A stretch of DNA of 64,000 nt from Microbacterium sp. CGR2 (GCF_003626735.1 NZ_RBHX01000001.1:2914001-2978000), one strand, 5' to 3'. Shown: positions 48,149 through 58,325, numbered from the stretch's first letter. Numbers and translations are program-made. The notes: generated from the letters alone by a model not told the origin.

Positions 48149-50387
48149 CGCGGTACACGTCGTAGACGGCCTCGATGCGACGCACGGCGTTGAGCACCCG
48201 GTCGAGATGCACGGCGTCACCCATCTCGAACACGAACCGGCTCAGCGCCAGGCGCTCGTCGGTCGTCGTCACCGTCGCCGAGAGGATGTTGACGTGATGC
48301 TCACTCAACACTCGGGTGACGTCGGAGAGCAGACCGGAGCGATCAAGGGCCTCGACCTGAATCTGTACGCGGAACACACTCTTCGTGGTCGGCGCCCACG
48401 ACACCTCGACGAAGCGGTCCTGTTCCGAGCTCAGAGCCTTCACGTTGACACAGTCCGCCCGGTGCACGGACACGCCGCTCCCCCGAGTGACGAAGCCGAT
48501 GATCTCGTCGCCCGGCACCGGCGTGCAGCACTTGGCGACCTTCACCAGGATGTCGGCGGCACCGCGTACCAGAACACCGGAGTCGCCCGAGCGGGGCTCG
48601 CGCGTCGGGACACTCCCCGGGAGATCGATGGTGCCCGTGTTCGGTTCGTTCGCCGAGACGAGAGCCGTCACCTTCTCCAGCACGGACTGCGTGGAGACGT
48701 GCCCTTCGCCGACCGCGGCGTACAGCGCCGAGACATCTTCATACTTCAGTTGCTGAGCAACTTCGGCGAACGAGTCCTGACTCATCAGCTTCTGCAGCGG
48801 CAGGTTCTGGCGGCGCATCGCCCTGGCGATGGCTTCCTTGCCCTGCTCGATGGCCTCTTCACGCCGTTCTTTTGTGAACCAACCGCGGATCTTGTTACGG
48901 GCGCGGGTGCTCGCCACGAAGCCGAGCCAGTCCTGGCTGGGACCGGCATCCGGGTTCTTCGAGGTGAACACCTCGACGACATCGCCGCTCTTGAGCTCCG
49001 ACTCCAGCGGAACCAGACGGCCATTCACCTTGGCGCCCATCGTGCGATGGCCGATCTCGGTGTGCACGGCATAGGCGAAGTCGACCGGAGTGGCACTCGC
49101 CGGCAGACCGATCACGCGCCCCTTCGGAGTGAAGACATAGACCTCTTTCGCGCCGATCTCGAAGCGCAGCGAGTCGAGGAACTCTCCCGGGTCGGCCGTC
49201 TCCGCCTGCCAGTCGGAGATGTGCGCGAGCCAGGCCATATCCGTGTCGGAGGCCCGTACCTCGGTCTTGCCGCCTCCGTTCATCCGCTCCTTGTACATCC
49301 AGTGCGCGGCGACACCGTACTCCGCCTGCTGGTGCATCTCATGGGTGCGGATCTGGATCTCGACCGTACGGCCGGCGGGCCCGATCACGGTGGTGTGCAG
49401 CGACTGGTACAGGTTGAACTTGGGCGTCGCGATGTAGTCCTTGAACCGACCGGGCAGCGGCGTCCACCGCGCGTGGATCGCGCCGAGCACCGCATAGCAG
49501 TCGCGAACCGACGCGACCAGCACGCGAATGCCGATGAGGTCGTAGATGTCGTCGAACTCGCGCCCTCGCACGACCATCTTCTGGTACACCGAGTAGAGCT
49601 GCTTCGGACGACCGAACACCTTGCCGCGGATGCGGAGATCGCGGAGATCTTCATCGATCTCTTCGACGACCTGGCCCAGGTACTTCTCGCGCTGCGGGGT
49701 GCGTTGCGCGATCAGGCTGTGGATCTCGTTGTAGATCTTCGGATGCAGCACCGCGAACGACAGATCTTCGAGTTCGGACTTGATGGCCTGGATGCCGAGC
49801 CTGTTCGCCAGCGGCGCGTAGATCTCGAGCGTCTCTTTCGCCTTCTTCGCCGCCTTCTCGGGCGGGACGAACCCCCAGGTGCGCGCGTTGTGCAGACGAT
49901 CCGCGAGCTTGATCAGCAATACACGGATGTCCTTCGACATCGCGACGATCATCTTGCGGACAGTCTCTGCCTGCGCGCTCTCGCCGTACTTGACCTTGTC
50001 GAGTTTGGTGACGCCGTCGACGAGCATCGCGACCTCGTCGCCGAACTCTGCGGTCAGGTCAGTGAGGGCGTACCCGGTGTCTTCGACGGTGTCGTGCAGC
50101 AACGCGGCAGCGATCGCCCGCGGACCGAGACCGAGTTCGGCGAGGATCTGTGCGACAGCCAGCGGATGCGTGATGTAGGGCTCGCCGCTCTGACGCTTCT
50201 GCCCCTCGTGCTTCAACTTGGCGACGGCGTAGGCGCGTTCGATGACGGGGAGATCGCCGCGCGGGTGGTTCGCGCGGACGGTGCGGATCAGGTTGCCGAG
50301 GTCATTGACCCGGGGCGCGCGGGAGAAGATCCGGGGGACGAGACGTCGCAGGCTGGAACCCTGCGACGTCGTCTGCGGCTCCGCCAT
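48135..50387 (-). CDS. rel: Bifunctional (p)ppGpp synthetase/hydrolase
   Basis: A 750-residue Rel. The HD hydrolase domain (GEPYITHPLAVAQIL, ALLHDTVEDT, KLADRLHNARTW) and the synthetase domain (IYDLIGIRVLV, YIATPKFNLYQSLHTTV, EIQIRTHEMHQQAEYGVAAHW) are intact, followed by TGS (VFTPKGRVIGLPASATPVDF), the zinc-finger region with CCTPVPGD, and a C-terminal ACT domain. It sets the stringent response on ribosomes. It has its own -10 upstream and a GGGGAGGTGA ribosome site. Its 3' end overlaps the convergent AbiEi-like gene by 14 nt. Confidence 0.97.
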   Translation of the reverse strand: MAEPQTTSQGSSLRRLVPRIFSRAPRVNDLGNLIRTVRANHPRGDLPVIERAYAVAKLKHEGQKRQSGEPYITHPLAVAQILAELGLGPRAIAAALLHDTVEDTGYALTDLTAEFGDEVAMLVDGVTKLDKVKYGESAQAETVRKMIVAMSKDIRVLLIKLADRLHNARTWGFVPPEKAAKKAKETLEIYAPLANRLGIQAIKSELEDLSFAVLHPKIYNEIHSLIAQRTPQREKYLGQVVEEIDEDLRDLRIRGKVFGRPKQLYSVYQKMVVRGREFDDIYDLIGIRVLVASVRDCYAVLGAIHARWTPLPGRFKDYIATPKFNLYQSLHTTVIGPAGRTVEIQIRTHEMHQQAEYGVAAHWMYKERMNGGGKTEVRASDTDMAWLAHISDWQAETADPGEFLDSLRFEIGAKEVYVFTPKGRVIGLPASATPVDFAYAVHTEIGHRTMGAKVNGRLVPLESELKSGDVVEVFTSKNPDAGPSQDWLGFVASTRARNKIRGWFTKERREEAIEQGKEAIARAMRRQNLPLQKLMSQDSFAEVAQQLKYEDVSALYAAVGEGHVSTQSVLEKVTALVSANEPNTGTIDLPGSVPTREPRSGDSGVLVRGAADILVKVAKCCTPVPGDEIIGFVTRGSGVSVHRADCVNVKALSSEQDRFVEVSWAPTTKSVFRVQIQVEALDRSGLLSDVTRVLSEHHVNILSATVTTTDERLALSRFVFEMGDAVHLDRVLNAVRRIEAVYDVYRVTSS

Positions 50388-50410
50388 CCGCTCACCTCCC
50401 CAATCTGTCT

Positions 50411-50416
50411 ATCTTA
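50411..50416 (-). promoter_or_regulatory. -10 box of rel
   Basis: TAAGAT on the minus strand (complement of ATCTTA) lies 24 nt upstream of the rel start and just past the secF terminator hairpin, giving a short leader with GGGGAGGTGA. Confidence 0.45.
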
Positions 50417-50422
50417 CGCGCG

Positions 50423-50446
50423 CAGCGGGAAGCGAGCTTCCCGCTG
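50423..50446 (-). terminator. Hairpin downstream of secF
   Basis: A perfect 10-bp stem CAGCGGGAAG / CTTCCCGCTG with a 4-nt loop begins 11 nt after the secF stop. There is no T-run. It separates the sec genes from rel. Confidence 0.65.
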
Positions 50447-50456
50447 ACAGCGACGC

Positions 50457-51446
50457 TCAGGCGTTGACCGATGCCTTGCTGCGCGCCTCACGGATGCGAG
50501 CATCACGCTCCTTGATCTGCGGCTCGTTCTCTCGGAAGAGCGAGTACAGCGGTGCGGCGACGAACAGAGTCGAGTACGTCGCCACCAGGATGCCGACGAA
50601 GATCGACAGCGAGATGTCAGTGAGTGTCTCCGCACCGAGCCAGAACGAGCCGATGAAGAGGATCGCGCCGACCGGCAGTGCGGCGACCACCGAGGTGTTG
50701 ATCGAGCGCACCAGCGTCTGGTTCACCGCCAGGTTCACCGATTCGCCGAACAAGCGGGCAGACTTCTCCCCGTCTTCCGTCGTGTTCTCTCGAATCTTGT
50801 CGAACACCACCGTCGTGTCGTACAACGAGTACGACAGGATCGTCAGGAATCCGATGACCGCAGCCGGCGAGATCTCGAAGCCGGCCAGGGCATAGACGCC
50901 GACCGTGATGACGAGGACGTCCAGGAGGCCGATGATCGCCGCGGCCGACATCTTCCACGTGCGGAAGTAGATCGCGAGGATCAGGAATGTCAGTGCCAGG
51001 AAGATCGCAAGGCCCCACAGCGACTGCCGTGTGACGCTCTCTCCCCAGGCAGGTCCGATGAAGGAGGAGGTGACCGCGGAGGGCTCGACCTCATAGGCGT
51101 CGGCAAGCGCGTTGGCGACCTGCTGAGTCTCCTCAGCACTCATCTGGTCGGTCTGCACACGCACGTCACGGTCACTGACGATCGCGACCTTCGTCACAGC
51201 GTCCGGAACGACCGTGCGCACCGCCTCGGTCGCGGTCTCCTGATCGACGCTGTCCGGCGCCTGCACAGCGAACTGCGATCCTCCGGTGAACTCGATCGAG
51301 AACTGGATCGGACGGATCAGCGGCACGAGCGCTGAGGCGACGACGAGCGCGATGGCGATGATGAACCACAGCCGACGCTTGCCGACGAACGGAAACGAGG
51401 TCTTCCCCGAATAGAGGTTGTTGCCGAACTCATTCATGGAAGGCAT
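50457..51446 (-). CDS. secF: Protein translocase subunit SecF
   Basis: A 329-residue RND-type membrane protein that, with SecD, uses the proton gradient to pull preproteins through SecYEG. It has an N-terminal membrane helix (about 26-46), the periplasmic IEFTGGSQFAVQAP region, and five more helices including ILSYSLYDTTVVFDKIREN, the D-x-x-x-D/E core of SecF. The C-terminus is a charged cytosolic tail. The ATG shares a base with the secD stop (TGATG). Confidence 0.96.
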   Translation of the reverse strand: MPSMNEFGNNLYSGKTSFPFVGKRRLWFIIAIALVVASALVPLIRPIQFSIEFTGGSQFAVQAPDSVDQETATEAVRTVVPDAVTKVAIVSDRDVRVQTDQMSAEETQQVANALADAYEVEPSAVTSSFIGPAWGESVTRQSLWGLAIFLALTFLILAIYFRTWKMSAAAIIGLLDVLVITVGVYALAGFEISPAAVIGFLTILSYSLYDTTVVFDKIRENTTEDGEKSARLFGESVNLAVNQTLVRSINTSVVAALPVGAILFIGSFWLGAETLTDISLSIFVGILVATYSTLFVAAPLYSLFRENEPQIKERDARIREARSKASVNA

Positions 51447-53176
51447 CAGGCGTCTCCCTCACTTCCGGCGTTGGTCGGTCTCTCGCCCGCGAGGGCTTCG
51501 GCGCGCTTACGTTCCGCGATGGTCTGGCGACGGTCGGCTTCGCCCCGCGAGCGAGCGGTTCGCGCTCCGCGGCCGGCCGTGGTGGCAGACACTTCACGGA
51601 ATTCCGATCGGTCGCGGTACACGGCTCCGAGAGCGCGCGGGTCGAGGCCCGAGAGCTTGTGACCACCGCCGAAGAACTTGGTGCGTGCGAGGAGCTGCAT
51701 CACCGGGTGGGTGAAGATCACGAAGATGAACACGTCGATGATGGTCGTCAGACCCAGCGTGAACGCGAAGCCCTTCACCGTCGAGTCGGCGAGGATGTAG
51801 AGCACCACGGCCGCGAGGATGTTGATGGATTTGGAGATGTAGATCGTGCGCTTCGCTCGACCCCAGCCGTCTTCCACCGCGGCAGTGACCGACTTGCCGT
51901 CGCGGAGTTCGTCTCGGATGCGTTCGAAGTAGACGATGAACGAGTCGGCGGTGAAGCCGATGGAGACGATGAGACCGGCGACGCCTGCGAGCGAGAGGCG
52001 GAAGCCCAGACGCCAGGCGAGGATGCAGATGATGACGTACGTGAGGACGGCCATCACCGCGATCGAGGCGATGATCACCGTGCCGAGCGATCGATACACC
52101 ATGAGCGAGTAGATGGCGACGAGCACGAGTCCGATGAGGCCCGCGATGAGGCCGATCTGGAGTTGCTGCGTGCCGAGGGTGGCGGAGATCGTGTCGGAGC
52201 TCAGCACCGTGAAGCTCAGCGGCAGTGCACCGAACTTCAGCTGATCGGCGAGTGCGGTGGCGCTCTCCTGCGTGAAGCTGCCCGAGATGCTCGGACGGCC
52301 GTCGAGGATGACGCCGTTCATCCGGGGAGCGCTGAGGACGTTGCCGTCGAGCACGAAGGCGAACTGGTCGCGGGGAGACAGCTGGTCGATCCGGTTCTGG
52401 TTGAGGCGCGTGCTCACCTTGCCGAATGCATCGCCTCCTTCGGCGTTCATCGTCAACTGAACGACCCACGCACCACTCGTCTGGTCGCGTCCCGCCGAGG
52501 CGTCGGTGATCGCCGTGCCGGTGAGTTCAGCCGGGCCGAGGAGGTACTTGGCCGTGCCGGCCTCATCGCACGCGATCACGGGCTCGTCCTGAGGCTCACG
52601 TGACGGGTCGTTGTCCGGGTCCGCGCAGTCGTAAGCCTGGAACTCGGCTGCCAGCTTCTCGGTGACCCACGCCAGATCGCTGCCATCCGTGGGCTCTGCC
52701 GTCGGTGTGTCGTTGAGGGAGGGGTCGGGCGTCGGGTACGGAGTGGAGTTTCCGTCATCGCCGACGAACTCGGTGCTGGCCGCCGTGGTCGCCAACACCG
52801 GGCGGAACTCGAGCTGAGCGCTCGACTGAATCCGCTCCCGGGTCTGCTCGTCGGCCTCGCCCGGGATCTGGACGACGATGTTCTGTCCGCCCTCGGTCGT
52901 GATGTCGGCTTCCGCCACGCCCGACGCGTCGACACGCTGGCGGATGATGGTCGCGGCCTGGTCGAGCTGCTCAGACGACGGGGCAGCACCGTCTTCGGTC
53001 TCCGCGCCCAGGACGATCTGCGTCCCGCCCTGGAGATCGAGAGCCAGTTCCGGCGCCCAGGAGCTCTGCTTGAAGACGTATACGCCCATGGCGTTGATGC
53101 CGAAGAGGACGCCCGTGACGAGGAGCAGGCCGAGAAGGACCCGCCAGGCATGACGGACCGGAGAGGATGAAGCCAC
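51446..53176 (-). CDS. secD: Protein translocase subunit SecD
   Basis: A 576-residue SecD with the first membrane helix at about residues 13-33, a large extracytoplasmic P1 domain beginning LALDLQGGTQIVLGAE, and five C-terminal helices including GVAGLIVSIGFTADSFIVYF (FTADSF in place of the more common GxxxDxN form). P1 has an acidic, Pro/Thr/Asp-rich insert at about residues 140-200 as in other actinobacteria. The C-terminal cytosolic tail is Arg/Ala-rich. Translation starts at GTG 53174-53176. Confidence 0.95.
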   Translation of the reverse strand: MASSSPVRHAWRVLLGLLLVTGVLFGINAMGVYVFKQSSWAPELALDLQGGTQIVLGAETEDGAAPSSEQLDQAATIIRQRVDASGVAEADITTEGGQNIVVQIPGEADEQTRERIQSSAQLEFRPVLATTAASTEFVGDDGNSTPYPTPDPSLNDTPTAEPTDGSDLAWVTEKLAAEFQAYDCADPDNDPSREPQDEPVIACDEAGTAKYLLGPAELTGTAITDASAGRDQTSGAWVVQLTMNAEGGDAFGKVSTRLNQNRIDQLSPRDQFAFVLDGNVLSAPRMNGVILDGRPSISGSFTQESATALADQLKFGALPLSFTVLSSDTISATLGTQQLQIGLIAGLIGLVLVAIYSLMVYRSLGTVIIASIAVMAVLTYVIICILAWRLGFRLSLAGVAGLIVSIGFTADSFIVYFERIRDELRDGKSVTAAVEDGWGRAKRTIYISKSINILAAVVLYILADSTVKGFAFTLGLTTIIDVFIFVIFTHPVMQLLARTKFFGGGHKLSGLDPRALGAVYRDRSEFREVSATTAGRGARTARSRGEADRRQTIAERKRAEALAGERPTNAGSEGDA

Positions 53177-53231
53177 GTGTTTTCAGCTTTCTGAGATGCC
53201 GGACTTGCGAGCGACCGCGCGGGCGGCGATG

Positions 53232-53690
53232 TTACTTGTCGTTCGCCTCGCGCTCGAGGCGCGCGCGGGTCTCCTCGGGAGTCTCGATGGCGGGAGCGTC
53301 AGCGACGGGTGTATCGCGCACGACCGGTGTCTCGTCGACGATGGGCGCGTCGGTCGCGACCGGCGCGTCTGTCACGACGGGTGCGCCGTCGAGAGGAGCA
53401 TCCACGGCGGCGTCCTTCGGCTCGACGATCCGCAGGATCGCCTGGCTGTGAACCTCGATGATGGTGCCGGGAGCGACCTCGACGAGTGCCGGGTTGTCCA
53501 GGTCTTCGGGGTCGTACGCGACGATCGTGCCGTAGATGCCGCCCTGCAGGAGCACCTTCACGCCGGGGACGGTCTTGGTCGCCTTCTCCTCCTGCTCGGC
53601 CTTCATCTGCTTGGTGCGCTTGCGCGTGTTGAAGATCATGAAGATCAGGAGGACGGCAAGGAGGCCGAAGAGGAGGAATTCCATGGGCAT
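53232..53690 (-). CDS. yajC: Preprotein translocase accessory subunit YajC
   Basis: A 152-residue YajC with one membrane helix at residues 3-19 (EFLLFGLLAVLLIFMIF), a basic stop-transfer (NTRKRTKQMK) and the conserved VPGVKVLLQGGIYGTIV domain. From about residue 95 it has a long tail with repeated acidic/Pro/Thr units (APVVTDAP, APVATDAP, TPVVRDTP), ending in a charged helix. The core family is about 90-110 residues, so the tail is extra. I chose the ATG at 53688-53690 from its AAAGG box. It heads yajC-secD-secF. Confidence 0.92.
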   Translation of the reverse strand: MPMEFLLFGLLAVLLIFMIFNTRKRTKQMKAEQEEKATKTVPGVKVLLQGGIYGTIVAYDPEDLDNPALVEVAPGTIIEVHSQAILRIVEPKDAAVDAPLDGAPVVTDAPVATDAPIVDETPVVRDTPVADAPAIETPEETRARLEREANDK

Positions 53691-53762
53691 GGGGGAAGCG
53701 CCTTTCTCAGGTGAACGCACCAGTCTTGGGGCGCGCGGATGTATCCGGGAAGTCTTCAGCGA

Positions 53763-54791
53763 TTATAGGTCATCCAGTCGAAGCGTCCCGTCCGGGTGCG
53801 GAACTCCGAGGTGGGCATACGCCTCCGGCATCGCGATCCTGCCGCGCGGGGTGCGGCCCAGGAAACCGATTCGAACGAGATACGGCTCGACCACGCTCTC
53901 GACCGTCTCGCCCTCTTCGCCGACGGCCACCGCGAGTGTGCTGAGGCCGACGGGGCCGCCACGGAATCGCCGCACAAGAGCTTCCAGCACCGCGCGATCG
54001 AGTCGGTCCAGGCCGATCGCGTCGACGTCGTACAGTTCCAGCGCTGCGCGCACACCCTCGATGGTCGCTTCGCCGCCGCCTCCGTGCACGAGCGCGTAGT
54101 CGCGCACCCGACGCAGCAGCCGGTTCGCGATTCGCGGGGTTCCTCGGGACCGCTTCGCGATCTCCGCGAGCGAGTCATGCGGAAGGTCGACCCCGAGCAC
54201 GAGCGCCGACCGCGCGATGACCTGCTCGAGTTCGTGCTCCTCGTAGAACTCGAGATGGCCGGTGAAGCCGAACCGGTCTCGCAGCGGATTCGGAAGCAGG
54301 CCGGAGCGGGTGGTCGCTCCGACCAGCGTGAACGGCGCCAGTTCCAGCGGGATGCTGGTCGCCCCCGCGCCCTTGCCCACCATGATGTCGATGCGATAGT
54401 CCTCCATCGCGAGATACAGCATCTCTTCGGCGGAACGCGCCATGCGGTGGATCTCGTCGATGAACAGGACTTCCCCGGGCACGAGGCTCGACAGCAGCGC
54501 AGCGAGATCGCCCGCGTGCTGGATCGCGGGGCCACTGGACAGGCGCAGCGGACGATCGCTCTCGTGCGCGACGATCATCGCGAGTGTCGTCTTCCCGAGC
54601 CCCGGAGGACCCGCCAGAAGGATGTGATCGGCGGGGCGACTCTGGATACGTGCCGCATCGAGGAGCAGTTGAAGCTGGCCCCGAACCTTCTGCTGACCGA
54701 CGAATTCCCGCAGGCTGGCGGGGCGGAGCGCGCCCTCGATCGCCAGTTCGACCTCGTCGTCCGGTTCGGCAGCATCCCTGACGTCAGACAC
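53763..54791 (-). CDS. ruvB: Holliday junction ATP-dependent helicase RuvB
   Basis: A 342-residue AAA+ motor for branch migration. It has [18 protein letters not shown], Walker [16 protein letters not shown], Walker [29 protein letters not shown] (sensor 1 and Arg finger) and the C-terminal winged helix [16 protein letters not shown]. The GTG at 54789-54791 gives the normal family length and an 8-nt overlap with ruvA. Order ruvC-ruvA-ruvB-yajC-secD-secF is as in mycobacteria. Confidence 0.97.
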   Translation of the reverse strand: MSDVRDAAEPDDEVELAIEGALRPASLREFVGQQKVRGQLQLLLDAARIQSRPADHILLAGPPGLGKTTLAMIVAHESDRPLRLSSGPAIQHAGDLAALLSSLVPGEVLFIDEIHRMARSAEEMLYLAMEDYRIDIMVGKGAGATSIPLELAPFTLVGATTRSGLLPNPLRDRFGFTGHLEFYEEHELEQVIARSALVLGVDLPHDSLAEIAKRSRGTPRIANRLLRRVRDYALVHGGGGEATIEGVRAALELYDVDAIGLDRLDRAVLEALVRRFRGGPVGLSTLAVAVGEEGETVESVVEPYLVRIGFLGRTPRGRIAMPEAYAHLGVPHPDGTLRLDDL

Positions 54792-55410
54792 GCGTCTGCC
54801 CCTGAGCTGCCTGGGCGGGGCCCAGCATCGCGAGCGTGCGGCGCAGGAGCGACGCAACGGAGCTCCGTTCGGCATCGGTGGCGTCGGAGGCGGTCTGGGT
54901 CGCGGCCTCCGCAGCGACCTTCTCAGACCAGCCGAGACCGACGAGCGCCGCCGCGACCTGAGCGACCACATCATCGCCGCCGGATGGTGCGGCCTTCTTC
55001 GCGGCAGTGGTGCGATGCACCTTTCCGGCGAGTTGCAGGACGATGAGCTTCGCGGTCTTGGGGCCGATGCCGGACACCCGCCGGAACGGCGCATCGTCTT
55101 CGGCGGTCACCGCTTCGGCGATCTGATCCACGGTGAGATGCGAGAGCACGCCGAGGGCCGATTTCGGCCCGACACCCGTGACGCTGATCAGCAGGCCGAA
55201 CACCTCGAGTTCGTCCCGTTCGGCGAAGCCGAAGAGAGACAGGGCATCCTCGCGGACGATGAGGCTGGTGTGGAGCTTCAGCCGTTCCCCCACGGTCGCC
55301 GTGTGCGCGACATCGCTCGGCACGGCGACCGAGAAACCGACCCCACCCACCTCGACGATGACCTGATCGGAGGTCGCATGCAGGACGACGCCATGCAGAG
55401 AGGAGATCAT
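54784..55410 (-). CDS. ruvA: Holliday junction DNA-binding subunit RuvA
   Basis: A 208-residue tetrameric junction-binding protein. Domain I starts [20 protein letters not shown]; the two helix-hairpin-helix motifs are in [17 protein letters not shown] and [16 protein letters not shown]. Domain III at the C-terminus ([15 protein letters not shown]) contacts RuvB. It lies 9 nt downstream of ruvC and overlaps ruvB. Confidence 0.96.
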   Translation of the reverse strand: MISSLHGVVLHATSDQVIVEVGGVGFSVAVPSDVAHTATVGERLKLHTSLIVREDALSLFGFAERDELEVFGLLISVTGVGPKSALGVLSHLTVDQIAEAVTAEDDAPFRRVSGIGPKTAKLIVLQLAGKVHRTTAAKKAAPSGGDDVVAQVAAALVGLGWSEKVAAEAATQTASDATDAERSSVASLLRRTLAMLGPAQAAQGQTRV

Positions 55411-55419
55411 CTGACCAGC

Positions 55420-55998
55420 CTAGGGCGTCCCTCGTAGGTATGTTCGAGCGACACGCTCCGCATCGGCCCAGGCGCGCTGCGCGGGAGTCAGAGCGCTCTT
55501 GTCGGCCGCCGCGCCGCCACGCCGCCACGCGTGGCACAGGGCGATCGCGAGCGCGTCCGCCGCATCCGCGGGCTGTGGCGGGGCGTCAAGGCGCAGGATC
55601 CGCGCGATCATGGCCTGCACCTGCCGCTTGTCCGCAGCGCCGTAGCCCGTGACCGCAGCCTTCACCTCGCTCGGCGTGTGCGTGGCAGCAGGCAGTCCCG
55701 CTTCCGCGGCGACCAGCAGGGCCACGCCACTGGCCTGCGCCGTCCCCATCACCGTGTGCGTGTTGTGCTGCGCGAAGACACGCTCGACGGCGACGGCGTC
55801 CGGCCGGAACTCCGCGATCACTTCTCTGATGCCGGCCGCGACGATGGCCAGGCGATCGCCGATCTCCATCCCGTGCGCGGACCGAACCACTCCGACATGG
55901 ACGAGGGTGCCGCGTCGCGAGCCGTCGACGTCGACGACACCGATGCCGCACCGGGTCAGGCCGGGATCGATGCCGAGCACGCGCAGGGAGGAGCTCAC
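55420..55998 (-). CDS. ruvC: Crossover junction endodeoxyribonuclease RuvC
   Basis: A 192-residue RNase H-fold resolvase. Catalytic acids are visible in VLGIDPGLTRCGIGVVD, DAVAVERVFAQHNTHTVMG and QPADAADALAIALCHA; TPSEVKAAVTGYGAADKRQV is also typical. A GTG start is used, with a weak ribosome site. It precedes ruvA by 9 nt and follows yebC by 45 nt. Confidence 0.96.
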   Translation of the reverse strand: MSSSLRVLGIDPGLTRCGIGVVDVDGSRRGTLVHVGVVRSAHGMEIGDRLAIVAAGIREVIAEFRPDAVAVERVFAQHNTHTVMGTAQASGVALLVAAEAGLPAATHTPSEVKAAVTGYGAADKRQVQAMIARILRLDAPPQPADAADALAIALCHAWRRGGAAADKSALTPAQRAWADAERVARTYLRGTP

Positions 55999-56043
55999 CT
56001 GTTCAGGCTATGCGGCCTCGAACACCGCGGGCGTTCGGCGCGC

Positions 56044-56805
56044 CTAGGCGTCGTCGTTCTCCAGCTCCGCCTGCACCTCGGGGGTGAGATCGAAGTTGGT
56101 GAAGACGTTCTGCACGTCTTCGCTGTCTTCGAGCGCATCGATGAGGCGGAACACCTTGCGCGCCGTTTCGGCGTCGATCTCGACCTTGAGGTTCGGCACG
56201 AACTCCACATCGGCGGACTCGTAGTCGATCCCCGCATCCTGCAGCGCGCTGCGCACGGCGACGAGATCGGTCGCCTCGGTGATGACCTCGAAGCCCTCCG
56301 CATGCGGCTCGATGTTCTCCGCACCGGCCTCGAGAGCCGCCATCATCACGTCGTCCTCGGTCGTCCCTTCCGAGCCGACCACGATGACACCCTTGCGACT
56401 GAAGTTGTACGCGACGCTGCCGGGGTCTGCGAGGTTTCCGCCATTGCGACTCAGTGCCGTTCGCACCTCGGCCGCGGCGCGATTCTTGTTGTCGGTCAGA
56501 CACTCGATCATGAGCGCGACACCGTTGGGTCCATACCCCTCGTACATGATCGAGAGGTACTCGACAGCCTCGCCGCCGATGCCTGCACCGCGCTTCACCG
56601 CGCGGTCGATGTTGTCCTTCGGGACCGAGGTCTTCTTGGCCTTCTGGATCGCGTCGAAGAGAGTCGGATTGCCCTGCAGGTCGGGACCGCCGAGCTTGGC
56701 GGCGACCTCGATGTTCTTGATGAGCTTGGCCCACGACTTGGCACGCCGAGAGTCGATGATGGCCTTCTTGTGCTTGGTGGTCGCCCACTTGGAGTGCCCG
56801 GACAT
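56044..56805 (-). CDS. yebC: YebC/PmpR family protein
   Basis: A 253-residue member of the YebC family, with the N-terminal [54 protein letters not shown] and [13 protein letters not shown] blocks of its three domains. Members have been described as DNA-binding regulators (PmpR) and, more recently, as ribosome-associated factors easing stalls at proline runs. The ATG has a GGAGA box. It is the first gene of yebC-ruvC-ruvA-ruvB. Confidence 0.96.
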   Translation of the reverse strand: MSGHSKWATTKHKKAIIDSRRAKSWAKLIKNIEVAAKLGGPDLQGNPTLFDAIQKAKKTSVPKDNIDRAVKRGAGIGGEAVEYLSIMYEGYGPNGVALMIECLTDNKNRAAAEVRTALSRNGGNLADPGSVAYNFSRKGVIVVGSEGTTEDDVMMAALEAGAENIEPHAEGFEVITEATDLVAVRSALQDAGIDYESADVEFVPNLKVEIDAETARKVFRLIDALEDSEDVQNVFTNFDLTPEVQAELENDDA

Positions 56806-56945
56806 AAGTCTCCGCTCGTCGTATCCGCCCGGAGCTCACGCCCAGGGCGTCGACCAGTCTAACGAACCGGGTCCGCGCCCGGTGGCGCCCCAGCTCGCCA
56901 CGAGGGAGTCTGGTGCAAGCCGACCGAAGGGTGTAGGCCTGACAC

Positions 56946-58325
56946 ATGCGCGACAGCGACGTCGACGACACCACACGCGCTCTGGATGCAGCGCACCGTG
57001 CCGCCTTGACCTTCCTCGACTCCGTCGATGAGCGACCCGTCTGGCCGCGCGCGTCGATCGACGACATGCTCACAGTGTTCGGTGGTCCGCTCAGCGATGA
57101 AGGCGCCGATCCGGCGGCAGTCATCGGAGAGATCGCCCAGCGCGCCGATCCTGGCCTCGTCGCGATCCCGGGTGGCCGCTTCTTCGGGTTCGTGATCGGC
57201 GCCACCCATCCCGCTGCCCTGGCCGCGGACTGGCTCGTCTCAGCGTGGGACCAGAACGCCGGGTCATCCAGCCTCACGCCGGCGACGGTGGCCATGGAGC
57301 GCGTCGCGGGCCAGTGGATGCTGGACCTCTGGGGCCTCCCGTCCGGCTGCAGCGTCGGTTTCGTGACCGGCGGGCAGCTCGCCAACTTCACCTGCCTGTC
57401 CACGGCTCGCCACGCGACTCTGATGCGCGGCGGATGGGACATCGCGGAGCGCGGCCTCCGGGGCGCTCCCCCACTGCGCTTCGTCGTCGGTGCAGATCGG
57501 CACGGCTCGATCGATCGCGCGACCCGGTTCCTCGGGATCGGCCGGACGGAACTGACCGTCGTCGACTCCGACGACCAGGGCAGGATGCGCGTTGACGCGC
57601 TGGAGCGGGCGATCGCCGACTCGGACGGCCCCCTGATCGTCTGCCTCCAGGCGGGCGAAGTGCACACGGGCGGGTTCGACGACTTCGCCGAGCTGATCCC
57701 TGTCGCGAAGCGGCATGGAGCCTGGGTGCACGTCGACGGCGCGTTCGGGCTCTGGGCGGCGGCATCCCCCTCGCTTCGCCGGTTGACGGCGGGGATCGCT
57801 GACGCCGATTCCTGGGCGACGGACGCCCACAAGACGCTCAACGTGCCCTACGACTGCGGAATGGCCATCGTGCGAGAACCCGCAGACTCGATCGCCGCGT
57901 TCCGGACCGGTGGCTACTATCTGATCTATTCCGGCCTCGACCCCTGGGACGTCACGCCAGAGCTCTCACGTCGAGCGCGGGGTGTTCCGGCATGGGCCGC
58001 GATGCGCAGCCTCGGGCGCTCCGGTATCGCTGCGCTGGTCGAGCGCCTGCACGACAATGCCGTCGCGATGGCGGAAGGTCTCGCGTCCATCGGCGGGATC
58101 GAGATCCTCAACGACGTCGACTACACCCAGGTAATGTTCTGCGCCCGCTCGGACGCTGCCACTCGAGCACTCGGCGACGCGATCCTCATCGACGGGACCG
58201 CCGCACTCACCGGTGCCCAATGGCGGGGGCGCGCAGCCCTCCGGTGCTCGATGTCATCGTGGGTGACGTCCGATCAGGACATCTCCCGCACCGTCGACGC
58301 CGTTCGTCGCCTGGTCGGCGGGTGA
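56946..58325 (+). CDS. Group II pyridoxal-dependent decarboxylase-like protein
   Basis: A 459-residue fold type I PLP enzyme related to aromatic-L-amino-acid and glutamate decarboxylases. The PLP-binding Lys is Lys296 in WATDAHKTLNVPYDCG; the upstream Asp is in WVHVDGAFGLWAA, the cofactor-stacking region in GFVTGGQLANFTCL, and the acceptor His in LQAGEVHTGGFDDF. Substrate cannot be read from sequence. It lies between yebC and pdxT on the opposite strand, beside the B6 synthesis genes. The ribosome site is weak and the ATG is 140 nt from the divergent yebC. Confidence 0.85.
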   Translation: MRDSDVDDTTRALDAAHRAALTFLDSVDERPVWPRASIDDMLTVFGGPLSDEGADPAAVIGEIAQRADPGLVAIPGGRFFGFVIGATHPAALAADWLVSAWDQNAGSSSLTPATVAMERVAGQWMLDLWGLPSGCSVGFVTGGQLANFTCLSTARHATLMRGGWDIAERGLRGAPPLRFVVGADRHGSIDRATRFLGIGRTELTVVDSDDQGRMRVDALERAIADSDGPLIVCLQAGEVHTGGFDDFAELIPVAKRHGAWVHVDGAFGLWAAASPSLRRLTAGIADADSWATDAHKTLNVPYDCGMAIVREPADSIAAFRTGGYYLIYSGLDPWDVTPELSRRARGVPAWAAMRSLGRSGIAALVERLHDNAVAMAEGLASIGGIEILNDVDYTQVMFCARSDAATRALGDAILIDGTAALTGAQWRGRAALRCSMSSWVTSDQDISRTVDAVRRLVGG

